DNA of 64,000 bases from Grifola frondosa (GCA_001683735.1 LUGG01000004.1:1736001-1800000), one strand, 5' to 3'. Positions 33,814 through 45,726 are shown, counted from the stretch's first letter. Program-made: numbers and translations. The notes: generated by a model not told the origin, from the letters alone.

Positions 33814-34837
33814 CTACTCGCGCTCCCGCAGCCTCTCTGTAATGGCAGCATGCTTCTTGCTGAGAGCGTCCACTTTTTCGTCCTTCGAGGCGTCATACGC
33901 AACAGTGACCTGATTGAACCTAAGATACAGTGGGATCAGAACACCATAAAGCCAACAAATGCAGGCTGCATACGGATTCTCTGGGGATTTCTGGAATTGC
34001 TTGAATAGTATTTCCTGCAGATGATGCATCAGCCTTTTAGAACAACAGCAAGCGTAGGCACCGCTCGCACCTGATATTGTTGTTGTCGGAGACCAGGACG
34101 CTAGAAAACAGCTGGTTGGGACTCAATTACGGGCAGATGGTATGTTTTCACGCACATCAGCTCTGACATTGGGCATCTCGCGTTCCTTGTAGGCTTCAAA
34201 TGCAGCCTTAAATCGTCTCTGGTAAAGGTCCGCAACATTAGTCACGACGCTATCACGTATGCGTATGTCCACGTACCTCTGGATGTCTCTCAATCCCAGC
34301 CGCCTGCTGGCCTACGCTTGCCTTGTCCATCTTTGCGGTGACTACATCCAGCAGATCGAGAGCATTGTCAAGTCCTGTAGCTGAGAACGACTCGACTTCT
34401 GCAGGGGGCGCATCCTGCGGCTTCTCATTGTCTGCGACCGCCTCGAGTCCTCCACCAGCCGCGATCGCGCCAGGGCCTGCAGGCTTGACTGCCTTGGATG
34501 CAGCCTTCTTTGCCTTCGGAGCACTCTTGACCTTTGATGGTCCTGATGCCTCCTCTTCCGCCAGCAGTCGAGCATTCTCCGCTTTTCGCGCAAGCTCCGC
34601 GCGGCGCTTTTCTTCTTTCTCCTCCTTTGACTTGCTTGCCTTTGCTCCGTCATCCCATTTCTCAGCTTCCTTGCGCTCCTTTACACCGCAGTTGCCTTGA
34701 TAAGTATACAATTATAGTGGTACGGTGGAACTGATCGTTACCTTGGTCGCTTCCGCCGCCGCGTTCTTTTTGGCTTCGTTTTCTGCTTTCTTCGCCCTTC
34801 CAGACTCTTTCTTCGCGTTACCACCTTTGGGAGCCAT
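33814..34837 (-). CDS. CCDC124/Lso2-like ribosome-associated protein
   Basis: Coiled-coil protein of the CCDC124 (DUF1014) family, related to yeast Lso2, which binds ribosomes near the A site and helps recovery from dormancy. The start at 34837 reads MAPKGGNAKKESGRAKKAEN. A Lys/Glu/Ala-rich helix follows (EEKEEKRRAELARKAENARL). A linker contains DNALDLLDVVTAKMDKASVG. The conserved C-terminal block holds ERHPERRFKAAFEAYKE, EREMPNVRADHPG and ILFKQFQKSPENPFNQ. The last exon is VTVAYDASKDEKVDALSKKH and ITERLRERE at 33814. The last intron has donor GTATGC and acceptor CTTAG. Basic, charged composition fits RNA/ribosome binding. Confidence 0.88.
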
Positions 34838-35696
34838 TTCGGAGTAGCAGATGGTGGCGATCAATAAAATGGAATGCTGCGAATGACTTGAAGTGAGTGT
34901 ATTAGGTGAGGTCCGACGGGTTATCTAATCTAATCTGAACGTGACATGAAATGCGTGATGTGACAGACACCCAAGAGTAGTCGTGCGTTTTTCGGAGGCA
35001 ACGATTGGGCAACGATCCCAAAAATTAATTGCATTGTATAACCAGACGTCCTAGCTGCATCAGATTTGTGTATAATACTGACTATAATTTGCCAAATTTC
35101 GAATAATATAAGTGGCCCATGTCAGTACTAGTAGTACTGTGTACGAGCGTGTGTGGAAGAAAAATTTACCATAGCTGAATCATTTAAGAGGATCTCATTT
35201 ATGTACATGCACAAATGAGTACTTAGAGTTGCGCAGCTGCTCGAGCTCGAGCAGTTCAATAAACCTGCTAACTTCGTTTAGTGGCGAGTCGATCACCGAA
35301 ATAATCTCGATCATGATCGCTCAGATCGTGAAGACGAGCAGCAAAGATCCTCGATGTTTGCCAACGGTTTGGCGGAATCATATAATGTGCATTTTGGGGT
35401 AGCGGTCGATGTCGGTGTGGTTGGTATGATAGTAGCGGTACATATGTGGCTGGTATACAATGTAATTATTTATAAAGAGACCCCAAAGTCACAACGCAAC
35501 CGAGCAAGTCTTCAAACATGTAGGCAACAATAGAGATATATGGCGGCAACACAGAACGCAAGTTATAAACGGCCAGAGAGCCCAGACAGGAGAACGCAGA
35601 AAATTCCAGGGCCAAAATGAACAAAACAAAGGGGATACCAATCGGGACACTGAATATTGAACCTCGAGAATTCCGCGATTGTCATAAAAACAAACT
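34838..35696. other. Intergenic region with small palindromes
   Basis: About 860 bp with no coding sequence recognised. AT-rich with two palindromes: 35237-35254 and CGATCATGATCG at 35308-35319. Confidence 0.4.
35237..35254. repeat. 18-bp perfect palindrome
   Basis: CTGCTCGAGCTCGAGCAG is its own reverse complement and is built from two XhoI-like CTCGAG units. It lies 400 bp upstream of the CCDC124 start and 440 bp downstream of the DUF6699 gene. A dimeric regulator site is possible. Confidence 0.8.
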
Positions 35697-37220
35697 CTAC
35701 TGATCATCGGACTCTTCAGGTGGAGGCCGGCTGGCCGCTCGCGAACCTGCTCTCGAAGTTCTCCTGGAATTTGCTCTGGACCTAGACCGCTTCCTCGCAC
35801 GCTCTTCGGCCTGGGCCTCGCGCGCCTCTTGCTCCTCGATCTCTTCCTCGGTCATCCGATAGCGCTCCATGCATTTCAGCACAAACGTGCAGGGAAACAC
35901 CATCCCACAGCGGTCCTTCACACAGCGCTCGTCCTCGACGAGCCCTCCAAACATGGTATCCCGCTCGAGCCAGTCGCATCGCAAGAGCGTCTGAGGCAGA
36001 CGGCCTCCAGGCACGCCGTACGCCGTCGACCGATTGTGATGGTACGACTGCGATAACAGTACCTTATGATCAGGGGGCGAGCTGTCGAATTGCGCCTGCG
36101 AGACCCTCATATACATGAACGCGTGCAGCGCTTCCAACACGTCGCCACAAGTCACGCCGACCTGGAGGTCAGACGCCGGAACATCGACTGTCCATAGCAA
36201 TGAGCGCGAGACGATGCGTAGAGCCGAGACGCGGGGCCAGGTAGCTGGTGCGTGGCGGCCGTGTGCCAGGAACGGTGTGGGGGTCGCTGGAGCGTTGACA
36301 TTGACCGGTGGGGTATAGCATGTTCCATTTGAGATAATCGTGTTCGAGATTGTCGTCCGGCGGCGTAAGGAGAGGGTTCAACTGCAGTCTCGCCTTCAAC
36401 TTGTGAGCGAGAAGCGGTTTCAGAACAGGGCCATCTACAGTTCTCACGTCAATATCTTGTGCATGATAAGCAACCTGTAAGGTACATACAATCGGACCCT
36501 CAGCAAATTTATCGATTTTGTCCCAATTGCTGTTTTCCTTATAAGGTCTCCGCTCAGCAGGAGTAGAGTGCGAACGATTCATTGGAGGAGCCGCTCCGTG
36601 AGGAAGTCCCCCGCCTGCATTGGCGGGTGTCATTGGAAATGCCCCGGGCATGGGTCCAGGCATGGCAGGATGCATGATAAATGGCGTGGCGTAAGGTGCT
36701 CCAGCCATGGCCATGGGCATCCCTCCCCACATCGGCTGGCCTCCAAACCCAGCCGGCTGGCCCCCAAACCCAGGTGGCAGACCTCCAAACCCAGCCGGCA
36801 GAGGCTGATATCCCGCATACATTGTCTGTGCTCCGACTGGAACGTACGGTGTCTGCGGGTGCGACGCGGCAGATGGAGCGTGCGGCATCCCACCACCAGA
36901 TGATGCGTACTGCGGAAACCCTGTCCAGTCAGACGAGAGACCAGCATTTGGCGGCGCTGCCGGTGTGTTCTGTCCTGCGGGAAGCGCGACCGGAGGGATG
37001 AAGTACGATCCTGGAGCAGCCATGGAAACATATTGCATCCCATGTGGCTGCAAATACGGAGACGAACCGGGGAATTGACCTGGTTGTTGAGCCCAAGCAG
37101 GAGTCATGGGAGGATTGTTGGGCGATGAATGGGACGATGGGATGACGGGTGGGCTGAGAGGATGGACCCCGCCATTTGGGAAGGATATGGGGGAATCACC
37201 GGCGTCCACTGTCCCTGCAT
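35697..37220 (-). CDS. DUF6699 domain protein with Gly/Pro-rich N-terminus
   Basis: A basidiomycete protein of unknown function. The ATG at 37220 opens MQGQWTPVIPPYPSQMAG. One base missing in the C4 run at 37167-37170 connects this to VHPLSPPVIPSSHSSPNNPP. About 250 residues of Pro/Gly/Ala/Met-rich low complexity follow, including tandem PAGFGGQ units. Then comes RPYKENSNWDKIDKFAEGP and the DUF6699 domain: LNPLLTPPDDNLEHDYLKWN, LWTVDVPASDLQVGVTCGDV, LEALHAFMYMRVSQAQFD and DWLERDTMFGGL. The tail is Arg/Ser-rich (RKRSRSRANSRRTSRAGSRA) and ends at 35697. A further slip occurs near 36300, between NMLYPTG and the ATWPRVSALRIVSRSL segment. The Arg/Ser tail hints at nuclear or RNA-linked work, by composition only. 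Confidence 0.75.
36722..36800. repeat. Short coding tandem repeat (21-bp unit)
   Basis: About three and a half copies of a 21-bp unit, which on the minus strand encode (P/A)GFGGQP heptads (LPAGFGGLPPGFGGQPAGFG). It lies inside the low-complexity N-terminus of the DUF6699 protein and keeps the reading frame. Confidence 0.7.
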
Positions 37221-38051
37221 GGTGGCGTGGAATGTCCTAGTATCAGTGAGATGCTGTGACTACTGTTATGTCGACCGTTTGTTGACTCGATCGCGGCTGT
37301 GGACGGTACAATGGATGAAGACTCGACAGTGAGACGGGGAGTTACATACCTGATGAGAACAGCACAAAAGCGGTGCAAGCCAGTTCTGAACAGTGCGCTA
37401 TGCCTTGAGGACGGAGCGCGTGAAAAGACGATGTGCAATGCGCGGGAGGGGGTAACTTTTTCAGGGCGCTTGAAATGCACAGGCTGATCTGATTCACGGG
37501 AACTTCTTGCAGATGCCCAAATTGGCAGTAGGGTGTAGGGCAGAGACAGCTGACCACAATCTCAAAATACGATAATCATCTGCATACTGTGTTTGACCGC
37601 GGACATCTGAAGCAATTGAGAGAGTGACAGGATTGCCAAAGAACAGCGAGCTGAAGTCCGAGACTCAAGGCCAGTTGTTCAAATTCCAACGGGGTCACAT
37701 GATTTTGCTACGCGCTTGTGGCTGAACATGCCGTGCAGAACCAACTTAAACGCGCTATCCACATTGATCATCATGGGGTCCTTCGAACGATATACAAAAG
37801 GGACTGAGATTGAGACGACGTAATGAAAATGTAGCTGCTTAATTTGATACATTGATACATTACCGTAACGGTCCTACTGCAGATAGAAAAGCGATACAGC
37901 ACAGAACTCAGAAAATTTGGAATCAGAAGCTTGTTAGAGATAAGGTAAAAATGTTGGGTGCCGAATATCCCAACCTTGCTTTCGAGTAGTGGTCCTTTCT
38001 GTGCATCTTATCAAAATAGGTCTTATCACGAAGCCAATCTTCGACAACAGG
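37221..38051. other. Intergenic region
   Basis: Promoter side of the first DUF6699 gene and 3' side of the second. No coding sequence or RNA recognised. Confidence 0.4.
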
Positions 38052-38778
38052 TCATAAGCAGCAGATCTCAGGCTCGCTATTGCGAAAAGTGCGCTCACCG
38101 ACACGCTTGAATTGAGTGGGAATTGAAGCAGGAGAGTAGTAAGCCTGCCAGCCACCACCACCCTGCTGAGATGACGCCTGACGTCGGACCTGTTCCTGCA
38201 ACCTCGGTGGAAGCGCATCGAACTCCTTGTCTGTCACCATCTTGTCTGTGTACCTGCAAGAGCATCGATGTAAATCACCTTCCATATTATTCTGAGGGAA
38301 CTATGTGGACTCACTCCCTCCAAAGGGTTCCGCAGACATCATTGAGGGTCACACCGCTGGGGTTCTTAACAATCGTGCACCATGGACTCTGCTCGGTTAT
38401 GATGATGAGCTCTTCTACGCGAGGCAGTGTGGCGGGCTCGTCCTTAGCAGTGAAGGGCACATCCGTGCCTCGCGACTCGTGGTTGAAGCCGACAGTTTGG
38501 CCTAATGGGGGGAAAGCAGACCGATCAGCTGAGACAATGGCTATGGTCACAGTCGAATATACCGGTGGCGATGTTGAATATGAGCTGGAAAGCATCGTTT
38601 GAACTTGAGAGGATGGGGTTCAATTCGAGCTCCGTCCCTAGCAGGTACAAGTCCGTTTGCGAAAGCACCGGACCATCTAGCATCCGAAACCCATCAACCT
38701 TTCAATTCAACAATCACGAGAAATATACGCACATGAATTTCCAGCTGCCCACTTAGAACCTACAGTGTCTGCTGCCAT
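38052..38778 (-). CDS. Small DUF6699-like protein
   Basis: A second, shorter protein of the same type as its upstream neighbour. The start at 38778 reads MAADTVGSKWAAGNS. The core follows over several exons: MLDGPVLSQTDLYLLGTELE, LNPILSSSNDAFQLIFNIAT, then DVPFTAKDEPATLPRVEELI, SPWCTIVKNPSGVTLNDVCG and TLWRE. The C-terminus is YTDKMVTDKEFDALPPRLQE, ending SEPEICCL at 38052. The order of a beta-rich core (LNP...LP...), VTL.DV and TLWRE is like DUF6699. Exon phases at the 5' end do not join perfectly, so the first exon is uncertain. Role unknown. Confidence 0.6.
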
Positions 38779-39471
38779 AGTTGCAATTGATGTTAATCGT
38801 GTATGACCCGGGACGATACGCGGCGATTGGGAAACAGAACGGAGAGCAATTCGGCACAAGAATGAATTTGCACCTGGGCTATATATCGGGAAATCAATTA
38901 AAATAGGACCTTTGTGAGGCAGTGAGTCAGGAATTGATACATGCTGCACAGTGCCCGTGACATCGGAGGCGCCTGGTCGTGAGAGTCCGATGAGAAGGCG
39001 CTATTTACATTGCCACAGCTAACGGAGCCCTTCGACATGAGGCTACGCTCCGAAAGATCACTCAATATTGCATAGCTACTGCGCAGTGCGTTTCCGAATA
39101 CTCATGGCAGACCATACAAGTTGTGAAATAATTTTATAAAGTCATGGACATTGCAGTACTATGCAAACACGTACTCGACCGCTTTTCGTAGATCCTGATC
39201 GAGGTCGATTGCTTGTTCTAGATCTCCCGATTTTGGGAGGCATTTCCAGCACGACTCATCTCATGTCGAGGTAAAGGCTGCTAGTCAGGACAGAAGTACA
39301 GGAGTAACTCCGCGATGTTGGTATTTGAACACGGAGAGGAATTACACATCAGCATGTACGCTTGATTTCCAAGTCTTAATGATTTCCAGACAAGCAGGTG
39401 GAATGGTAATTAGGCAGAGCAAGTCGCGATTTGAGCAACAGCAATAAGGGAGAATCAATCCAGGATAATTA
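38779..39471. other. Intergenic region
   Basis: No conserved coding sequence, repeat or RNA gene recognised. Confidence 0.4.
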
Positions 39472-40747
39472 TCAAAAATGCTCCGAAGACCCAGCAGACA
39501 GCGAGTCGCAGCCAAACTGCTTCTTCAATCGAGAGATGTCCAAAATTAACACTTGGCTGTTAGCGCAGACAAGTGCGAGTCGGTCAGAGTGCAGAGCAAA
39601 TCCAGTGATTCGGTATTCTTCGAACAGCAGTGTGATGCGCCATGCTGAATGGTTGTGTTGTCTTCCTTTCGACATCCACAACCATCGCCCGTCACCCATA
39701 GATAAGGTAAAGCCATCGCTATACGCGTGCATGAGGTGAGAGTCATCAGGGTTGTCTTCTTCGATGCAGCTTAGTCCTATTACTGCCGGGTCGAGCAAGT
39801 CCCAAGTGAGCGTTTGATCATGAGTTCGCGTCAAGACACGCGATCCAAATTCGACTCCCTTCACATAATTATCGTGGCCAGAGAGGATGCTGATGATCGC
39901 ACCAGATTCGACATCCCATAAACGCACAGTGTAATCGCCACTTCCAGAAGCCAATACGGAATTGTTGGGAGAAAAGGCGAGGGATGAGACAGTCCACTCG
40001 TGACCTCTTAAAGTACGTATGTTTTCCCAGTGATGGCGTTCCACAGTCGAACAGTTGGATCATTATGATCACCACCCATTGCAAAGAAAGAGCGACCATG
40101 GGAGAAAGCGTAGGCAGTGATCCAGGTAGTGTGCTCTTCAGGGTTGACCACAGGTCCAGAAGGCAGTGCGTCCCATAACCTCCAGGCTCCATCGTCTGCG
40201 CCTGGCAGATCTCGCTAAGATGAGAATCCGGATACGAATACTGAACATATCAAAAAGTCACCTGTGACGAGCCGTATCCCGTCAAGCGAATAACTAGCCG
40301 CATTCAAAGGAGACGCATGACCTCGCAAGGTCATAACGTGCTCACCCGACAACTAACTTCATAGTCGAATTGCGCAATCATCCAAGTCCGCAGAAGCCAG
40401 ATATGCTCTTTTAGGACAGAAAGCCGCCGAACTAGTAGAACATCCTATCGCATTGCTAAAACGAGATGACACTGTGTTTGAAATTATACGTCTTTTGAGA
40501 CGGCATTTTAGATGAAGCGTATGACATTCACCTTTGTCAAGCGGTCTGCTACCGTCCAACACTCTTTGACGATTCGTTCGTGAGAACATTTATCGCCAGA
40601 CAACCATCCATATCTGCAAGCCGACAGGAAAGCAGCTATATATACGTGTGGTTTAGAACGCTACATCAGAATAACAAGCAAAATACTCACCGGTATCTGC
40701 TTCGCGTGACAGCATACATCGCTTGAAAGTATAGCCACATTGAGCAT
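39472..40747 (-). pseudogene. WD40-repeat protein, probably degraded
   Basis: Several WD40 blades are readable: CPKRAYLASADLDDCAIRL, then GEHVMTLRGHASPLNAASYS, AYAFSHGRSFFAMGGDHNDP with TVRLWNAITGK, LRGHEWTVSSLAFSPNNSVL with ASGSGDYTVRLWDVESG, and ISILSGHDNYVKGVEFG. It ends with ILDISRLKKQFGCDSL near the stop at 39472. Two features argue for decay. The Trp codon after CAIRL is TGA, followed two codons later by TAG. The frame also shifts just before LRGHEWT. These are not in long homopolymers, unlike breaks in the neighbouring housekeeping genes. The 5' end is uncertain; an ATG at 40747 with a GTGAGT donor is one option. If real, it would be a single propeller scaffold protein. Confidence 0.55.
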
Positions 40748-40807
40748 TCTCCAAAGAGTCGTCCTGCACGGGATCATTCTAGTATGAATTGGACCAATAT
40801 ACGAAGT

Positions 40808-41609
40808 TTATATTTTGTAAACGAGAGATTTAGACAAAGCTGCATGGAAGCGAGTCAGTTGTGAAGTGAATGCTGCCACGGGTTCTCTTGAGATCATGAA
40901 TAACCCCGAGACTACAGGCAATACCACGGCGAAAGCCGTCGCCGAACGAGATCGTGCACCAACGTTAAATGGTCCGAATGCCTTCCGCAGCCAAGTATTC
41001 CAGATAATTTTCATCCCCTCTGTTGCATGCCATGCTATGCACGCTGTCAATCCAACATATCCCAACCAGCTCCTCCAGGGCCATTCGCTGAGGGCGAACT
41101 TCACGTATTCGTAATCTAATTCAGAGGGACCCACGGAAAAGATAGGAGGTGCCGGGTCTGCAGGAAAAGTGCGGTGTACGAGGAAATGCATGGAGACAAA
41201 TGCGACGGCGGTGTATCCGGTGATGCTGAGAATGCTCGATAGACGTCGCGCAGGCGCAGGCGCCAATAGACGCTTGAAGATACCCGAAAGGGGATGAATG
41301 AATAAGGGTGCCAAAACGAGATATTTCTCGCCGAACGACGTCTGATAGTATTCTCTGCCTAAAATCTATGGACAAATTGACATCAGAGGAAACGATGCAT
41401 ATGTGGATCAGATACAGACGAACCATTACTTGCGATGACAACGAGGAGCCACCCAAATTCGCCAACACAGGGGCGGAGAGATGGATCAGCAGGAACGTTG
41501 AAATGAAAGGAGCCGATCCATGAGCCAATTTGGTGAGTATGGGCTGAGTGCTGAGAGCGAGAGAGCGCAAGAACGACCGCTGGTGATGAGGGATGGTGTT
41601 CTCTGGCAT
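40808..41609 (-). CDS. MCP1-like mitochondrial membrane protein (DUF1691)
   Basis: Integral membrane protein related to yeast Mcp1, a mitochondrial outer-membrane protein linked to lipid homeostasis and vacuole contact. The start at 41609 reads MPENTIPHHQRSFLRSLA. A first hydrophobic segment is SAPFISTFLLIHLSAPVLAN. After a 62-bp intron with donor GTTCGT the protein continues ILGREYYQTSFGEKYLVLAP, then FIHPLSGIFKRLL, LSSILSITGYTAVAFVSMHF with Arg-Thr next, YVGLTACIAWHATEGMKIIW and SATAFAVVLPVVSGLFMIS. Conserved histidines in the membrane segments resemble heme-b-type folds of succinate dehydrogenase C. The stop is at 40808. About 245 residues and four or five membrane helices. Confidence 0.8.
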
Positions 41610-41931
41610 TGGGAGAGATGACAAGCAAAGTCAACGGTGGTATAAAGCAGAAATAAACGCTTAGACGATTGCCATAAGTGATGGCTAGTTCGAATTCCAA
41701 CCTGCCGAGCGGACGCGTCGCGTTTGTTTGTTTCTAACGCTCTTGCCAAACAGTCAATTGCCTATTTAAGACCTTCGAGCATTATTGCGCGGCCAATAAC
41801 CACAACCATAATGATGAGAAATCCTAATCACTAGAGCCAAAGATGTCACACACGAGCCGTAAGACCAATAAGTAAATAAATTTACATAAAACAAGGTCTT
41901 GGTCTTCCATCACGCCCCGAAAACCACACTA
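41610..41931. other. Intergenic region
   Basis: Short region upstream of the MCP1-like gene and downstream of the next minus-strand gene. Nothing recognised. Confidence 0.4.
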
Positions 41932-43543
41932 CTACTCAACCTCTTCGATCTGCTGTCTGCCCTTGAGAAGAGAAGCTAAGGGGATGCTAGGGGAGGACAT
42001 CATGGCATTTTCATCCTCGACATCACCTTCGTCTTCGGACGCTTCTCCCTCAGCACTGGTCAAATCTATTGAAAAGGAGGCTACCGGTGGCGCCGGATTC
42101 ATCTTCAGATGAGACAGAATCTTCGTTGCCGCATGGAGCGCATGATACAGAGGCATGTTAAATCCCGTGCAACGCAGGCCATAACATGGCACATGTCGTT
42201 GGCCAGTCTCATGCAATCGCATGATATTGGCGATCTCTGCTTGCGTGGGCATGCGCGACTGCATTCGCATAGCTGCCTGATGACAGTACCATGCTTTAGC
42301 CTGGAACAACCTATGAGTTCTTGTTGATTGCAGAAAGCAACAGGCAAGCGTGCAATACCTCTGCATCAAGCGTCACCCATTCCGTTAGCTTCATCTCGAA
42401 TTCACCAAGGGGTTCGTTGACGTATGATCCTAGATATGTCCACTGAGAAGGGTTGAGGATATGATCAAATCCGTATGTCTGGCTAGCATTGTACCTGATT
42501 CCTGTTTTTTTCGACTAGCAACTCCATCTCGCATCGGTCATCCAAAGGATTATCACGCCGATAAAGCGAACGGAACCAGTATCCGGACTGGCCGACTTGG
42601 GGAAGTCCGTGGGTAATGTTATACAGATGGTGAGGAAGAAAATAAAAGCTGGCAATGATGTGTCGCTTGGATGTCAGCCTACGCCGCGATATCAGAAGGA
42701 CTCACAGACGCCGTTGATCATTTGGGTAGGACTATATATCATGTGGTCAGTCGATCCGACATGCGAATTCCAATCAGACCACCGTATTCGTCAACTCACG
42801 TTTCGAACACGACTGACCAACACACTCCTATCTTGCATTGTGAACGAAAGTGGCACTGATTGAAAACGTGAATCTACAAAAGCCGGTGTGCGAAAGAGCT
42901 GGGTGATCTGGTTTGCACGCCATTGAGCCGTCTCCTGCGCCAACATTGCTGCTTGTGCATGAAACGTCTGCAGCTGCGAAGACAGTCTTCAGCAGTCTAT
43001 AAAACACAGTACACTATTGAAGCTCACATGGCATCTTAAGTCCTCGAGCTCAGTGCGATTCTGTACCATTTGTTGTTGAACCCAGGTAGCAAAATGTGTT
43101 GGGATCAAATACTGCCCCCTATTGGCAACATTCACCACATGTACTGTGCCGACCGGCGACCAAACTGGCGCCGACGGCGTATTCCTATTCCTTTCTGCTT
43201 GCTGAAGAGCTGTCAGAGCGGATGAGATGGTTGATGGCAAGACTTTTACCTTATATCTCTCGAGCTCCTCCTTCGCTTCTTTGTACTTCTGGCTCCAGAA
43301 TCCCACGAGCTCTGCTGCATGAGACGCATCAATGTCGATAGAGATGTTCGGCATTATGTCTAAAGACTTGGGAGGCACGACAACACAATGGGGGTCAGTG
43401 AATATATACGCGCGTCGCGCTGTTCGCCACAACGTGTGTATCATTTCAACCCCGTGAGCCTCGTGGTCCTCGGTGTTCGAGACTGAGGGTGTGGGTGCTG
43501 CAGGTTGCAAGCCTAGTTTCAGATGCCGCCCATTCCTGATCAT
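41932..43543 (-). CDS. Unrecognised multi-exon protein
   Basis: I do not recognise the family. A likely start is the ATG at 43543 (MIRNGRHLKLGLQPAAPTPS). Visible pieces include IHTLWRTARRAYIFTDPHCV, a coiled segment FWSQKYKEAKEELERYKVK, then FATWVQQQMVQNRTELEDLR, and on a later exon LQTFHAQAAMLAQETAQWRA. A middle exon gives GEFEMKLTEWVTLDAE. The last exon gives AWYCHQAAMRMQSRMPTQAE, MRLHETGQRHVPCYGLRCTG and FNMPLYHALHAATKILSHL. An acidic Ser-rich C-terminus ends at 41932. At least four introns are implied. No catalytic motif, membrane segment or signal peptide is evident. The first exon and exact junctions are uncertain. Confidence 0.5.
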
Positions 43544-43791
43544 GATAATCAACCCATACCATGGCGCTGGACAAAGACTGAAGCAACTTGTCAGCAGCAG
43601 TAAACTTCACGGATTCAAGGGAAACGAGCACAAGACAAGAAAGCGCAACCATCGCCAAATTTTCCGGTCATCAGGGCAACAGAATTAGTAGTTCGCACTG
43701 TAGAATGCTCGCTACAGCCCGAGCAGATAGATTACTAGTTATTGGGCGTAATCAGCATCAGCGCGTGTACAAGAGTGGAGGTTCATACCAA

Positions 43792-45465
43792 TTAAACGGC
43801 AGTGCGTACTACATATGCCATGAGCACGATTAATACCGCTAGGAGGACCAGTAACAAAGACGACACAGGTACACGACCCATTGCCACGGCTTCCTCCAAC
43901 GCGCTCTCCAACCCCTTTGCCATAGCCTCCATACCAAAATGTTCCCGGGCTCTCCGGCGTGCCCGCTCTGCCAAGTCTTTTCGTTCATCCTCCGGCATGT
44001 TTATGATCTCCAGCAGCGCGTTCGCCCACATATGCGCATCGGGCGCTCGCAGCCATCCCGTTCGCAGGTCAGGAGGTTCATCTACGACGCTTTCTGTGGG
44101 CCCCCCAGATCATACGGGTAGGCCGCATGCCATGCCTTCTACTGGCCCGATCCCAAAGTGCTCATTTGTGGGTGTGTACAATAGCGCACGTGTGTTGCGC
44201 GCGGAAAGCAACGCGCTCCGCTGTGCTGTAGTAAAGTTCAGCAGGAACAACACGTCCGGACGTGACTTTGTGCAGTTAAACGGTGGAATGGTAACCGAAG
44301 ATGTGGATGGTTTGACTATATCGTACGTCAGCCTAGACGCTTTAGCGCGGTCGATCAGGGAGACAAGTGTCATCATGTTGTCCTCCAGTCTCGGATCGTA
44401 ACCCCCTGCATACGTGTATCAGCGAGTGGTCATCTGACGCACTTGTAGGCTTACCTGCGATGACCAGGCGCAAATCGCAGTTGGGAGAAAGCTCATGCCG
44501 AAGCAGAGCAAAAGAATCGATTGCCAGAGCGGCATTCTTCTTACGCTCAAATCGATTCAGCGACAGCAGGGTAGGGCGTGACCTGCTATTATTTGAGAAT
44601 AAGGAGACGGACGATCAACGTGCTGTAAACGTACGACGAGACCTGAATGATATCTGGATCCGCATTGTCCACAGACGTCGGCTCATACGCTAGGAGGTTT
44701 ATTCCCGGATAGACGACCTTCGGCGTGGAGTGGATAGAAGAGAAATGTCTCTTGAACACTCCGGCGGTGAACTTTGAGTTCGCAAGGATCACATCCGCTT
44801 GCTCTGCATGGTATTAGGACGTGAACACTACATGGATCTAGGAGAAAGCTCACTGGTAGTCATCTCTTCCAAGAAATCCATCGGTAACCGATATAGCCTC
44901 TTCAACAAACATCCCTCGGTCCGGGTGCTTCCCTCAATGTACTGACCATGCGCAAGCAGTTTGTCAGGAAAGTGACAATAGAAGACGACCCGTGTCCGCG
45001 CGAACGTCCGCAGAAGTGGAATACAGGTCGACAGTTGATCAACAAAGTAGACGTCGTATTTGGGAGCAGATGAGCTCAGCAAGTAGCTCGTCAGGTGTAG
45101 TTGGCGTGCATGGGAGAAAAGGATGTGGAACTTCCCCTTGAGTGTGCGAGGAAAAGGAGGCTTGATGTGACGTATGCGGAGCGTGCCTTCGTGTAGAATA
45201 CCAGGTTAGTTTCATTGGTGTAAAACTTTCGACACTGCGTACCATCGCGAGTCTCATCGAAGCAATGCTTGGGATCATGGTGGGAAGTGTAAATCTCCAC
45301 GAAATGACCTAGTCTTTGCAGCCCCAAAGCTGCATCGACAATTAGACGTTCCGCACCCCCTGAGAAGGGCAATCATCAACAATGTTCGATGAAGACGAGA
45401 GCGTCAGAACTACCAATTCCGAGGTCGGGATGGATGAAGGCCACGCGCAGCTTGCGTGAAGACAT
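43792..45465 (-). CDS. ALG2: Alpha-1,3/1,6-mannosyltransferase ALG2
   Basis: ER-membrane glycosyltransferase (GT4, GT-B fold) adding the second and third mannose to the dolichol-linked N-glycan precursor. The start at 45465 reads [36 protein letters not shown] follows, then [38 protein letters not shown] and [20 protein letters not shown]. Next are [33 protein letters not shown] and [20 protein letters not shown]. The EX7E motif of GT4 enzymes is [11 protein letters not shown]-terminal membrane helix ([20 protein letters not shown]) anchors it. One break: after GLPV the frame meets TGA, and [18 protein letters not shown] then resumes in the same frame. Expected residues of the type VACDS are missing, so about three codons seem lost here (near 44105-44112). 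This may be a sequence error or a real lesion. Confidence 0.88.
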
Positions 45466-45726
45466 CTAGACGCACTTGAGCGCACTATGGTAATTAGCTG
45501 AAGCGTTCACCAGATCTACGAGAACGATATCTGTTTAGTCTGCCGCGAAGGTCGTTGTGTATTGAATGTGGCATGGTCTCCAGCAGTCAAAGTGGCTGTG
45601 ACGTGTAAGGTCATGCCTACACACGGCGCTAAATTATTCTTGCCCGACATTGACATTCCACTCAATTATTTACAACCTCGAATTAGAAAGCGAGTGAGGA
45701 TACAATTAACAGCTACGACGGTAACA

